Origin: DATLGB01 sp963740765
GTDB lineage: Bacteria > Actinomycetota > Thermoleophilia > Solirubrobacterales > Solirubrobacteraceae
DNA: 64,000 nt
Direction: 5' to 3'
Assembly: GCA_963740765.1 (NCBI GenBank)
Contig: CAVUFN010000008.1
Coordinates: 62,001 to 126,000 of the forward strand
The translations under genes and the position numbers were made by a program. Below the pieces are notes generated by a model. That model made no database searches. It worked only from the letters and a program-made list of their open reading frames with translations, and was not told where the DNA came from. This document shows positions 15,561 to 23,813 of the stretch, one piece after another. How positions within the stretch are numbered: position 1 is the first letter of the stretch; each line of letters starts with the position of its first letter.

Positions 15561-17551
15561 AGCGCGACCACGCCGTCCAGGTTCCGCGCCGTCAGCGTGC
15601 CGGGGGACAGGGCCCGCCTGCGACCGGGCTCGAGCACGAACTGCGGGCCGGCGTCGATGCGCGCGCCGAGCAGCGTGCGACGGGTACTGAGGACCCCATC
15701 CTCCAGCTCGACCCCGAGCGCCTCGGGGCTGTGGCGCACGGGGGACCGGCCCGCCGGCTCGCGGGCGTGGGCGAGCCCGAGGTCGTCGAGCGCGACGACC
15801 ACGAGGTCGTGCTGCGGCGGGCCGAAGCGATAGGCGTACGCGGCGTCGACCCAGCGGCCGAGCAGCGACTCGACGTCACCGGTCCAGCTGCCGTGAGCGG
15901 GCACGTCCAGCGGCGCCGTCGTCTCCCCGACGACGTGCTCGCCATCGCGGTAGAGCGTCACCCGCAGGGTTTGGGCCAGCGGCTCCGGCCGATCGTTCGC
16001 GACGTGGATCGCGAGGCCACCGAGCCCCTCGTCCGTCGTCCACACCGCGACGGGGGCCAGCACGGCCCGGAGGGCCGCGAGCGCCGCCTTCGGCGCGCCC
16101 GTGTGGTCGAGCAGCCCCCAGCCCGCGCCCGGCGCGAGGTCGCGCAGCCACAGGACGATCGCGCCGCCGCAGGGGGAGCCCGCGCGCCGCCACTCGCCGA
16201 ACGTCTCCGCCAGCACGTCTCCGGAGACCCACGGAAGCAGCGCGTCGGACGCGTCCGGCCCGTACAGCTCGCCGAGGTAATGGCGCGTGACGTCGAGGAA
16301 GTCCCACGGCGAGTCGACGTCGCGCATCGACCCGGTCACGTCTGCGTCGGCGCCGACGTTGGCGAGCGCCAGGCACTCCGAGGCGAAGCGCACCCCGGCG
16401 GCCCGGGCGTCGGCCAGTGGGCGCCGGTAGCCGCCGACCCCGAACCAGTTGGAGACGCCCTCGGCGGGCGCCAGCGGCCGCGTCAGCCCGCACGGCGCGT
16501 TGGGGACGTAGATGGCGTCCAGTTCGTCGGCGCCCGGCAGGACGGGCGGCCGCGCGATGGCCGGGTCGAGCCCGAGCATCGCCGCCTGCTGCTCGACCTC
16601 CGAGCCGCCGCAGACGACGGCCAGCGACGGCCGTCCCCCGACCAGGTCGGCCAGCGCGCCCATCTCGTCGGCCAGCGGGAGCTGGTCGTACGGGTAATCG
16701 AGGTTGGCGAACATCAGGTCCTGCCACACAAGCAGCCCCAGCTCGTCGCAGAGGTCATAGAACGCCGGCGACTCGTAGACGCCCGTCCCCGCCAGCCTGA
16801 TGCAGTTCAGCCCCGCGTCGCGCGCGGCCTCGAGCGTCGCCCGCTCCTCGCCCTCCGGCACCGGGGTCCACACCGCGCCGCGCACGAACACCTCGACCCC
16901 GTTGACCGCCAGCCGCAGCCCGTCGGCAAGCAGGTCGCCGCGCGCTTGGACCGACCGGAACCCGACGCGCCGGCGCACCCCCTGGAAATCGAGATCGTGG
17001 AGCGCCGGCGCCCCGTGCGTATGCGGCCACCACGGTTCGACGTCCGCAATGCGCAGCTCCGCCCAGGCGCCGCCGTCCTTGCGGTACGCGACCACCCCGT
17101 CCGGTCCCTCGAGGCGAGGTCGCAGCTCGAGGCGGGGCTCGCCCGCGACGAACCACGCCGGCCGCCAGAGCCCGACGACCGGGGGGCCGGGTGCGAAGCC
17201 TGGTGCGCGCCCCAGCAGCGTGGTCCGGAACCAGCGCAGGTTGCCGTCGTAGGCGACCTTCTGACGCCAGCGGGCGCGTGGCTTGCGGCGCTCGGCAAGG
17301 CGCGGTGTGAGCGGGTGGCAGACGACCTCGACGGCGTGCGTCCCGGCGGTCACCGGCACCCGCACGGGCACCCACATCGACTCGGACGACGCGACGACCT
17401 CGCCGTCGACGAGGACATCGGCCAGCGTGGCGATCCCGTCGAAGACGAGCTCCCCCTCGCAGGGCGCGTCGACGGTGGCCGCACACGAGAACCCCACGTC
17501 GTCACCGGAACCCGTCGCCGCCGGGGTCCAGCCGTCAATCCGCGACCGCAC
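15557..17551 (-). CDS. glycoside hydrolase family 2 (beta-mannosidase-like) protein
   Basis: A 664-residue protein with the GH2 order of parts: a jelly-roll domain (residues 1-130, with LWRPAW near its end), an Ig-like middle and a TIM-barrel region from about 215 on (VNGVEVFVRGAVWTP). The two catalytic glutamates seem to be kept: Glu318 in GGSEVE (acid/base) and Glu392 in FASEC (nucleophile). It is shorter than typical beta-mannosidases of 800 residues or more and has no signal peptide, so it would act in the cytoplasm. The GTG start overlaps the DUF1839 gene by 17 bases. In this operon it might cleave or build a glycoside of the carrier-derived product. Whether it is a hydrolase or transglycosylase is unknown. 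Confidence 0.82.
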   Translation of the reverse strand: MRSRIDGWTPAATGSGDDVGFSCAATVDAPCEGELVFDGIATLADVLVDGEVVASSESMWVPVRVPVTAGTHAVEVVCHPLTPRLAERRKPRARWRQKVAYDGNLRWFRTTLLGRAPGFAPGPPVVGLWRPAWFVAGEPRLELRPRLEGPDGVVAYRKDGGAWAELRIADVEPWWPHTHGAPALHDLDFQGVRRRVGFRSVQARGDLLADGLRLAVNGVEVFVRGAVWTPVPEGEERATLEAARDAGLNCIRLAGTGVYESPAFYDLCDELGLLVWQDLMFANLDYPYDQLPLADEMGALADLVGGRPSLAVVCGGSEVEQQAAMLGLDPAIARPPVLPGADELDAIYVPNAPCGLTRPLAPAEGVSNWFGVGGYRRPLADARAAGVRFASECLALANVGADADVTGSMRDVDSPWDFLDVTRHYLGELYGPDASDALLPWVSGDVLAETFGEWRRAGSPCGGAIVLWLRDLAPGAGWGLLDHTGAPKAALAALRAVLAPVAVWTTDEGLGGLAIHVANDRPEPLAQTLRVTLYRDGEHVVGETTAPLDVPAHGSWTGDVESLLGRWVDAAYAYRFGPPQHDLVVVALDDLGLAHAREPAGRSPVRHSPEALGVELEDGVLSTRRTLLGARIDAGPQFVLEPGRRRALSPGTLTARNLDGVVAL

Positions 17552-18449
17552 GCTCCAACTCTTCCATCCCTTCCTGCCAGGCGGCGGCCATCCCCGTCAC
17601 GGCGGGCGTGTGATCGAAGGCCCGGCGGCGGGCCAGCCGGAACGAGAGGACCTTCGCGCCTTCGACGATCCGGTCCAGGGGCTCCACGCGGCGCTCGAGC
17701 AGCCATTCGCAATGCGTCTGCAGGAGCTCGAAGGCGGCGCCCGCCATCCGAACGGTCGCGAACGCGTACGCGTGGAAGTCCTGCGAGGAGCCTTCCAGCA
17801 GCCGGGGAAGATCGGCCTCGAGGCGCGCGCCGAACCGATCGAACGGGTTGTCGGACGGGCGGTAGCGGAGGTGATGGGCGAGCAGCCCACGCGCGGTTCC
17901 GCGCAGATCCGTGGCACGGGGGCCGTCGAAGCGGGCCAACTCCAGGTACGGCGGCAGCACGCCCTCCGGCGCGCCGTCGAGCCGGAACACCCCCCGGTAG
18001 TCCTCTCCCGAGAGCTCGTGACGGCCCTGGTTGTGGAAGTAGCGCAGCCACTCACCCTCGACGTCGATCGCCTCCACGGCGACCGTCGTCTTGACGTGCG
18101 CGCGGCGGTAGTCGGTGGCCGCGGTGTCCGGCAGGAAGAACGAGTCCAGCTCGGCGGTGACGCTGCGGCCCAGTGCAACCTGCCTGGCCATCTGGTCCGG
18201 TAGCGCGCCGACCGGCTGCATCTCGTGGATGTCGACGCCGTACAGGAGCTCGAGGTCGCCCTGCGGCGGCTTGAAGAACGTGAACTGGTCGCCCTCGAAG
18301 TCCGTCCGCACGAGATGGCCGAGCATCGCCAGCGGCTCCAGGCCGCGGGAGTGCAGCAGCTCGACGATCGTGTCCGTGTAGCAGTTGGTCTCCGGGTAGT
18401 CGCGCCCCGGCTGGTGGATCAGATGCGGGTCGTAGTCGGTGATCGTCAA
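17535..18449 (-). CDS. DUF1839 family protein
   Basis: A 304-residue soluble protein matching my memory of the DUF1839 family, which is found beside amino acid:[carrier protein] ligases in proteobacteria. Recognisable segments are HQPGRDYPETNCYTD (residues 12-26), FTFFKPP and DIHEMQPVG. No cofactor-binding motif is evident, and the conserved Cys/His/Asp residues near the N-terminus hint at a thiol or metal site. The TTG start at 18449 is placed by the TTGA overlap with the ligase stop, which also removes the implausible Arg/Pro-rich N-terminal extension of the longer frame. From the gene order it may accept the aminoacyl group from the carrier protein, but this is an inference. Confidence 0.85.
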   Translation of the reverse strand: MTITDYDPHLIHQPGRDYPETNCYTDTIVELLHSRGLEPLAMLGHLVRTDFEGDQFTFFKPPQGDLELLYGVDIHEMQPVGALPDQMARQVALGRSVTAELDSFFLPDTAATDYRRAHVKTTVAVEAIDVEGEWLRYFHNQGRHELSGEDYRGVFRLDGAPEGVLPPYLELARFDGPRATDLRGTARGLLAHHLRYRPSDNPFDRFGARLEADLPRLLEGSSQDFHAYAFATVRMAGAAFELLQTHCEWLLERRVEPLDRIVEGAKVLSFRLARRRAFDHTPAVTGMAAAWQEGMEELERAVAD

Positions 18450-19372
18450 AACAACTCCGAGCGGACGTCGCCGGGCCACGCGGACGGGTCCAGGCCATGC
18501 TTTCGGAACAGCGCCAGCGTGACCCGTTCCAGGCCGAACCCCAGGCACGCCGTGTGGGCGACGCCGCCGTCTGCGGTCTGCAGCCCGTGCACCTCGGCGA
18601 AGTGCTCCTGGTGGTAGTTGAAGGACGCGACCGCGGTGGGACCGGGCGAGGCGATCGGGACGAGCACCTCGAACTTCAGTGCCTGCTCCTTCTGTGACAC
18701 GGCCAGCATCCGGCCGGAGCGACCGAAGAAGGGGTCGGAGGCGACGTCGAACTCGGCATCCAGCCCGATCCCGCGCAGCAGCATGATGGCGCGGTCACGC
18801 CACTTCTCGCGCCACGCCGCCACCGTCTCCGGCTCGCCGATGCGCACCATCTCGCGCTGGTGGAACATCTGCAGCCGCGCGGGGTCGCCCGACGGCTCGT
18901 TGCGGAAGACGTACGACCCGCCCGCGTCGATCGCGACGCCGCCCTCGGGCAGCGGCCCGCGCTTGGCGATCGCGGGATAGACCGGGTAGCACGCCGCCGG
19001 CGTGAGCACCAGGTCGGTCTGCGCCTGGAAGCCGCTCCAGTCGCCGTGCGCGGTCGCGGTCTCCGCCAGCGTCAGCGCGTCCCGCTCGGAGCCCTCGAAC
19101 CCGAACACGGATGCGCCCAGGTGCGGGAACGACTTCAGGTACCCGGTGTCCTCGAGGTTGCGCTTGGGGAGGACCGGCGGGAACCGCAGCCGCTCGGACC
19201 GGTCGTCCGCCGCGTTGCGCGTGATCAGCGCGTCGACGCCCTCACGGACGTCCTCGAACACGGACCCGCGGCCGTACACGCCCGGCACGCCGCTCTCGAT
19301 GAACAGCCCGTCCGCCGTCAACTCCCGGAGGAACGCGGTCTCCTCCTCGGTGCCTGCCCGCACCTCGGCCAT
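18446..19372 (-). CDS. amino acid:[carrier protein] ligase (class II aaRS-like)
   Basis: A 308-residue stand-alone class II synthetase core without tRNA-binding domain. Motif 2 is FRNE at 156-159 and motif 3 is GFGLER at 278-283. Cys128, Glu174 and Cys276 sit where the atypical SerRS-like enzymes hold their zinc. Known members of this family (Bradyrhizobium Bll0957 and relatives) activate small amino acids, mainly glycine or alanine, with ATP and load them on the phosphopantetheine of a small carrier protein rather than on tRNA. The ATG at 19372 overlaps the preceding stop by one base. The carrier protein and its AcpS are encoded two and three genes upstream, which strongly supports the assignment. 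The amino acid used here is not predictable by eye. Confidence 0.92.
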   Translation of the reverse strand: MAEVRAGTEEETAFLRELTADGLFIESGVPGVYGRGSVFEDVREGVDALITRNAADDRSERLRFPPVLPKRNLEDTGYLKSFPHLGASVFGFEGSERDALTLAETATAHGDWSGFQAQTDLVLTPAACYPVYPAIAKRGPLPEGGVAIDAGGSYVFRNEPSGDPARLQMFHQREMVRIGEPETVAAWREKWRDRAIMLLRGIGLDAEFDVASDPFFGRSGRMLAVSQKEQALKFEVLVPIASPGPTAVASFNYHQEHFAEVHGLQTADGGVAHTACLGFGLERVTLALFRKHGLDPSAWPGDVRSELF

Positions 19373-20541
19373 CAGACGTCTTTGGCGATCAGCAGCAGGC
19401 CCGCGTTGGTCTGGTGGATGCGCTCGTTGGCGACCATCAGGCAGGCCGACATGGTGTCGCGCAGGTGGCGGCCGACGGCGAACGGCGTGTCGTTCTTGAA
19501 GCCGACGATGCCGGAGACCCCCATGGCGCCCTGGCAGATCCGCGGCGCCTGCTCGGAGGCCGCGATCTTGAGATTGTTGAAGCGCAGAACGGCGGCCATG
19601 GTGGAGAGCCACTCGCGCTCGTCGCCGTCCATGTGCTCGACGTAGTCGCGCACCCCGCCCCGCACCTCGGCACGCAGCAGCGACAGCTCGCTCATCACGT
19701 GGGAGAGCTTGATGGCCGCCGGCGGCGGCGTGCCTGGTGAGCGCTTGGCGGCGGCCTTGACGAAGGCCCGCGCGCGGTCGAACGCGTCCGTGGCGATGCC
19801 CAGCCACAGGTGGGACCAGAGCACGTGGGAGACCGGGACCATCGACTCCGGCGCGATGGTGGAGAAGGGGACCGGGAGGACCTGCTCGGCGGGGATCGTC
19901 GCACCGACGACGTAGCCGGGGGAGCACGTCCCGCGCATGCCGAACGGGTCCCAGGTGCCCTGCGGCTCGAGCTGGTGCTGGTCGGAGCGCGATAGGACCG
20001 CGACCTGATCGGACGGCTCGGACTCCGGCGTCCGGCGCACCGTGGTGAGCAGGTCGTCGGCGTAGGCGCCGTAGGAGACGGTGGGAGCCTGCTTGACGAA
20101 GCGCAGCTGCCCGTCCTCGGTCGGTTCGAGCGCCGCCACGGACCTGCCCATGTCGCCGCCCGTGCCCATCTCGGAGGTCACGGACGCGCACAGGCGCTGC
20201 TCGGCCTGGATGCGGCGTAGGTGGTCGTCGAAGAACGCCTGGCCGGCGCCGTGCCGGGCCATCGTGACGACCTGGATCTGATGCATGGCGAAGACCATCG
20301 CGCTGGCTCCGCAGCGGCGGCCGAGCTCGAAGCACGCCTGGGCCAGCGCCTCGAAGGACGCGCCGTCGAGGAAGGCCGACAGCGCTCGTGCCTCGCGGAG
20401 CGCGTCGATGCACTCCTGCGGGAACCGCGCGTTGGCGTCGACGTCGAGCGCGTGCTTGGCCGCGACCTGGTCGGCGATCCGCCGGATGGAGGCCAGGAAG
20501 GTGGCGTCGAAGTCGACGGCCGTGTCGGCGACGGCGGTCAC
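19372..20541 (-). CDS. acyl-CoA dehydrogenase-like flavoprotein, probable aminoacyl-carrier-protein oxidase
   Basis: A 389-residue protein with the acyl-CoA dehydrogenase order: helical N-terminal domain, a middle segment with ASVTSEMGTGGDMGRS (near residue 120) and a C-terminal helical bundle containing NLKIAASEQAPRICQGAMG. Related flavoproteins such as the prolyl-carrier-protein dehydrogenases oxidise amino acids tethered to carrier proteins. Being between the carrier protein and the amino acid ligase, this one is a candidate to desaturate the loaded aminoacyl thioester; that is an inference. The GTG start overlaps the carrier-protein stop (GTGA). It could instead act on a fatty acyl group on the same carrier. 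Confidence 0.87.
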   Translation of the reverse strand: MTAVADTAVDFDATFLASIRRIADQVAAKHALDVDANARFPQECIDALREARALSAFLDGASFEALAQACFELGRRCGASAMVFAMHQIQVVTMARHGAGQAFFDDHLRRIQAEQRLCASVTSEMGTGGDMGRSVAALEPTEDGQLRFVKQAPTVSYGAYADDLLTTVRRTPESEPSDQVAVLSRSDQHQLEPQGTWDPFGMRGTCSPGYVVGATIPAEQVLPVPFSTIAPESMVPVSHVLWSHLWLGIATDAFDRARAFVKAAAKRSPGTPPPAAIKLSHVMSELSLLRAEVRGGVRDYVEHMDGDEREWLSTMAAVLRFNNLKIAASEQAPRICQGAMGVSGIVGFKNDTPFAVGRHLRDTMSACLMVANERIHQTNAGLLLIAKDV

Positions 20542-20789
20542 GCGGCGGCCGTCTCCGAGGTCAGGGTGGAGATCGCCTCGGCCATGTTCGCGATGCTCTC
20601 GAACACGCTGCGCTTGAGCATGGCGTCCGGGAACTCGACGTCGAACTCGTCCTCCAGTGCCAGCATCACCTGGACGCTCGCGTGCGAGGTCATCCCCGCC
20701 TGGTAGAGGTCGTCGCCGTCGGCCAGCGATGCGGCGTCGACGTTGAGCCGGGCATGGTCGGCGAGGATCTTGCGGATTCGATCGTTCAC
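20538..20789 (-). CDS. stand-alone acyl/aminoacyl carrier protein
   Basis: An 83-residue carrier protein with the four-helix ACP pattern. The phosphopantetheine serine is Ser35 in AGMTSHASV; the common DSL triad is changed to TSH, as is often seen in carrier proteins of specialised pathways. Acidic residues predominate (LALEDEFDVEFPD). The GTG start overlaps the AcpS stop (GTGA). It should be the acceptor for the amino acid activated by the class II ligase two genes downstream. It is unlikely to be the fatty-acid-synthesis AcpP because of the altered motif and the neighbourhood. Confidence 0.92.
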   Translation of the reverse strand: MNDRIRKILADHARLNVDAASLADGDDLYQAGMTSHASVQVMLALEDEFDVEFPDAMLKRSVFESIANMAEAISTLTSETAAA

Positions 20790-21214
20790 GGGGCGGTCTC
20801 CTGCGAAGGGCGGTCAGATCTCGTATCGGCCGCTGGGCCGGAAACTTTCGCGGTCTGTGCCACGACGACTGCCGAGGCTAGGCCAGCCTCGTGCGTGAGG
20901 GACACCGCCAGCTCGTCCAGTCCTGCGTCGGCGGCGAGAACCGCGGCGGCGCCGTGCAGCGCCAGCTCGGGGTGCCCCGACGGTGTGCGGCGGACCTCCA
21001 CAGCGTGCCACGGGACGCCGCCATCGCCGGCCCGCAGCGCCTTCAACGCGGCCTCCTTGGCGGCGAAGCGCGCGGCCAGGCGCTCTGCGTCACCATCGCA
21101 GTCGGCCACCTCCGCCGGGGTGTAGACGCGCTCGAGGTAGCGCTCGCCATGCGCCGCCAGCGCCGCCTCGACGGCCGCCACCTCCACCGTGTCGATACCC
21201 ACGCGCAAGGTCAT
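20786..21214 (-). CDS. acpS: holo-[acyl carrier protein] synthase (AcpS-type phosphopantetheinyl transferase)
   Basis: It transfers 4'-phosphopantetheine from CoA to the serine of a carrier protein. The family signatures GIDTVEV (Mg-binding Asp near residue 8) and RFAAKEAALKAL (catalytic Glu and Lys) are present, followed by AVSLTHEAG near the end. The 142-residue protein carries about 20 extra polar residues after the AcpS core. I chose the ATG at 21214; a GTG two codons earlier (21220) is possible. It is the first gene of the minus-strand operon and overlaps the carrier protein gene by GTGA, so it is probably dedicated to that carrier, although it may also be the cell's general AcpS. Confidence 0.92.
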   Translation of the reverse strand: MTLRVGIDTVEVAAVEAALAAHGERYLERVYTPAEVADCDGDAERLAARFAAKEAALKALRAGDGGVPWHAVEVRRTPSGHPELALHGAAAVLAADAGLDELAVSLTHEAGLASAVVVAQTAKVSGPAADTRSDRPSQETAP

Positions 21215-21307
21215 TACCACCGACAGCTTCCCAGGCCGCTCAATCGTCTGTCCACCGTTGGGCCGTGATCTTCAGGAGAGGCCCGGGGCTCGACCGATAG
21301 GACACGC

Positions 21308-21703
21308 ATGGGCAGCGTCCGAACTCTCACGTCCCCCACGACCGTCGCCGAGACGCAGAAGTGGTCGCCCCTGCGCGTGATCGACGTCGTCCTCGGCGGC
21401 GCGCTCCTGATCCTGTCGCTTCCGCTGATGGGCGTCCTGGCGCTGGCCGTCAGCCACAGCTCCAACGGGCCTGTGTTCCACCGCGAGCGGACGTGCAACC
21501 GGCGCGGGCGCCCGGTCGAGCTGTTGTCCTTCCGCATCGCCATCGACGGCTCGGGCACGGCGCACCATGAGCGCATGCGCGCGGTCGTCGGCGCGCAGGC
21601 CACCTCGGGGGAGACGACCGTCGGCCGGATGCTGCGGGCCAGTCGCGCCGAGCAGCTGCCACGGTTGTTCAACGTCGTCCGTGGCGACACCTCGCTCTTC
21701 TAG
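21308..21703 (+). pseudogene. truncated, motif-degenerate bacterial sugar transferase
   Basis: The 131 residues align with the first two thirds of the sugar transferase family: membrane hairpin (VVLGGALLILSLPLMG), GPVFHRERTCNRRGRPV and LFNVVRGDTSLF. The frame ends exactly where GPRPE should begin, so the C-terminal third is missing. Catalytic motifs have decayed as well: KFRxM is SFRIA, and the Asp-Glu of LDELPQ reads Glu-Gln (AEQLPR). A reasonable ribosome site (agga) still precedes the ATG, so it may be expressed. It is either a dying paralogue of the enzyme at 8578-9420 or a membrane protein with a new, non-catalytic role. The stop shares CTAG with the convergent glycosyltransferase. Confidence 0.75.
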
Positions 21704-22818
21704 AGCAACCGGTCGATCAGCGCCGCCCACCGGTCGGACACCTGGCGCCCGTGGACATCCGCGACGTACGCCCGGACCGTGTCACCGCGCCCGTCCCGGT
21801 CGGACCGCCGCTCCCACAGGCGCCGGGTCGCACCGACGAAGTCCTCCCAACTGCCGCCGGCCGCGACGCCCAGGTCGTGCGCCGCGATCCGGTCGTCGGG
21901 ATCGAAGGACAGGGTCAGCGCCGGCACACCGCGCGCCCATCCCTCCAGCCACGTGTTGGGCATGCCCTCGAAGCTCGAGGTGTTCACCATCGCCACCGCG
22001 CGGCCGATGAGCTCCTGGAGCTCTGAATGGGACCGCTGATCGAGCACTTCGAGGTTGTCGATCGTCGCTGCGCGCGCCTGGAGCTCGGCCAGCGCGTCGT
22101 CGTGCCCGTCGTCGAGCGTCCAGGTCGGGATCATCCAGAAGCGAGCCTCCGGGACCGCTTCGGCCAGGTCCGCGTACAGCATCGGCCGCTTGTAGTCCAC
22201 GAGCCGGCTGACCCAGAGGAACGCCTCACCCGGTCCGGTCGCGGCCGGGCTCTCCTCCACGAACGAGTTCACCTGCTCGACGTCGGTCAACCGCGGGAAG
22301 CGCTCCCGGGCGAGCCGCTCCTGATCGGCCGACTGGACGACAACGGCATCCACGACCCGCATGCCGCCACGGAAGAACGCGGCGCGCGGGTCCCGCGGCC
22401 CCGTGAAGCCCGCCAGCGTGAAGTCGGAGTCGTTGGCGCCGGCGAACACCAGGCGCCGACCGTGCCTCCGCGCCCACAGCCCCCCGACCCCGATGGTCCC
22501 GTTGGCGCCGCGGAAGACCTGCACGGCGGCGTCGGCGGCCTCCAGGCCGGACCACACCTGACGCGATTTGGCCGCCAGATCGCGCAGCGAGCCGTGACTC
22601 TCGGGCTTGGCCTGCTCGATCAGCGTCACCGGGGCATCGGCCATCGGCCGCGGGTCGGCCACCGGGTGGACGATATGGGCCACCCGCAGCCCGCGGCGGG
22701 CGAGCGCGCGGGCGAGGAGCACCGTCTGTCGCTCCGCGCCACCGCTGTTGGACGCGGCGGCGGCGTCGTAGAAGGTCGAGGCGCCCGGCGCGTAGATGGC
22801 GAGATCGTGGCGGGGCAT
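21700..22818 (-). CDS. glycosyltransferase (GT4-like, GT-B fold)
   Basis: A 372-residue cytoplasmic enzyme. The N-terminal half has a Rossmann-like start (DLAIYAPGASTFYD) with the acceptor-side SGGAERQ segment, and the C-terminal half has the family 4 motif SSFEGMPNTWLE, where two glutamates are seven residues apart (EX7E). WVSRLVDYKRP is the usual hinge-side strand. It should add a sugar from a nucleotide donor to the growing lipid-linked repeat unit; donor and linkage cannot be read. The ATG at 22818 is clear. It converges on the truncated sugar transferase and is divergent from the epimerase, with 41 bases between the starts. Confidence 0.9.
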   Translation of the reverse strand: MPRHDLAIYAPGASTFYDAAAASNSGGAERQTVLLARALARRGLRVAHIVHPVADPRPMADAPVTLIEQAKPESHGSLRDLAAKSRQVWSGLEAADAAVQVFRGANGTIGVGGLWARRHGRRLVFAGANDSDFTLAGFTGPRDPRAAFFRGGMRVVDAVVVQSADQERLARERFPRLTDVEQVNSFVEESPAATGPGEAFLWVSRLVDYKRPMLYADLAEAVPEARFWMIPTWTLDDGHDDALAELQARAATIDNLEVLDQRSHSELQELIGRAVAMVNTSSFEGMPNTWLEGWARGVPALTLSFDPDDRIAAHDLGVAAGGSWEDFVGATRRLWERRSDRDGRGDTVRAYVADVHGRQVSDRWAALIDRLL

Positions 22819-22859
22819 CCGTGCGCTGCGATCCTACGGCGACGGTACGATCGGAGACC

Positions 22860-23813
22860 ATGCGCGCACTCGTGACCGGCTGTGCGGGCTTCATCGGCTC
22901 GCACCTCACAGATTCGCTCCTCGCCGACGGTCACGAGGTGGTCGGGGTGGACTGCTTCAACGACAACTACGGCCGCAGCGAGAAGCGCAGCAACCTCGTC
23001 CATGCGCTCGAGTGGAAGGAGTTCGACTTCATCCCGCTCGACCTCTCGCGCGGCGACCTGGCCGAGCTCGTCGCCGAATGCGACGTCGTCTATCACCTCG
23101 CCGCGGAGCCGGGCGTTCGCTCGAGCTGGGGCCAGCGCTTCGAGAACTACCAGCGCAACAACATCACGGCCACGCAGCTGCTGCTGGAGGCGAGCAAGAC
23201 CACGCCGGAGCGCCGGTTCGTCTACGCGTCGTCGTCGTCGATCTACGGGCAGGCGGAGACCCTGCCGACCCGGGAGGACGCCACCCCGAGGCCGTTCTCG
23301 CCCTACGGCGTGACCAAGCTCGCGGCCGAGCACCTGTGCGACACCTACTTCGGGAACTTCGGCGTCCAGACGGTCTCCCTGCGGTTCTTCTCGGTCTACG
23401 GCCCCCGCCAGCGACCCGACATGGCCTTCAACCGCTTCTGCCGGGCGGCGCTCGAGGACCAGCCGCTCACGTTGTACGGGGACGGGGGCCAGACGCGGGA
23501 CTTCACCTACGTCGCCGACGTGGTCGCCGCGGTGCGGTCGGCCGGCGCCGCCGAAGGCGTGGCCGGGCGGGCCTACAACATCGGCGGCGGCTCGCGCGTC
23601 AGCGTCAACGACGCGATCGAGCTGCTGGAGCAGTACGCGGGCCGCACGCTGCGCGTCGAGCGGCAGGCCGTGGAGCGCGGCGACGTCCGCGACACCGGCG
23701 CCGACACGTCGCTCGCCGAGCGCGACCTCGGCTTCGCGCCGCAGATGGCGTTCGCCGAGGGCCTGCGCGAGGAGTTCGCCTTCTTCGCAGCGTCCGGCGC
23801 CGCGGCGCCGTGA
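22860..23813 (+). CDS. NAD-dependent nucleotide-sugar epimerase/dehydratase
   Basis: A 317-residue extended short-chain dehydrogenase. The NAD site TGCAGFIGSH lies at the N-terminus, SSSSIYG carries the catalytic Ser, and the catalytic Tyr-Lys pair is in PYGVTK. VYGPRQRPDMAFNRF and TRDFTYVADVV are typical of UDP-glucose/UDP-glucuronate 4-epimerases and their relatives. It probably supplies a nucleotide sugar for the surface polymer. The ATG at 22860 was preferred to an upstream frame extension because it starts directly at the Rossmann motif. The stop overlaps the next start in GTGA. Confidence 0.92.
   Translation: MRALVTGCAGFIGSHLTDSLLADGHEVVGVDCFNDNYGRSEKRSNLVHALEWKEFDFIPLDLSRGDLAELVAECDVVYHLAAEPGVRSSWGQRFENYQRNNITATQLLLEASKTTPERRFVYASSSSIYGQAETLPTREDATPRPFSPYGVTKLAAEHLCDTYFGNFGVQTVSLRFFSVYGPRQRPDMAFNRFCRAALEDQPLTLYGDGGQTRDFTYVADVVAAVRSAGAAEGVAGRAYNIGGGSRVSVNDAIELLEQYAGRTLRVERQAVERGDVRDTGADTSLAERDLGFAPQMAFAEGLREEFAFFAASGAAAP

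Noticed and set aside
18446..19372. Seryl-tRNA synthetase
   Set aside because: The protein is only 308 residues and lacks the tRNA-binding coiled-coil domain; the carrier protein and AcpS lie in the same operon.
20538..20789. Fatty acid synthesis AcpP
   Set aside because: The motif is TSH rather than DSL, and none of the fab genes lie nearby.
13950..21214. Exosortase/PEP-CTERM-type accessory operon
   Set aside because: Hydrolases with similar elbows occur in those systems, but no exosortase or PEP-CTERM protein is seen here, and the class II ligase and DUF1839 point to the aa:CP type.
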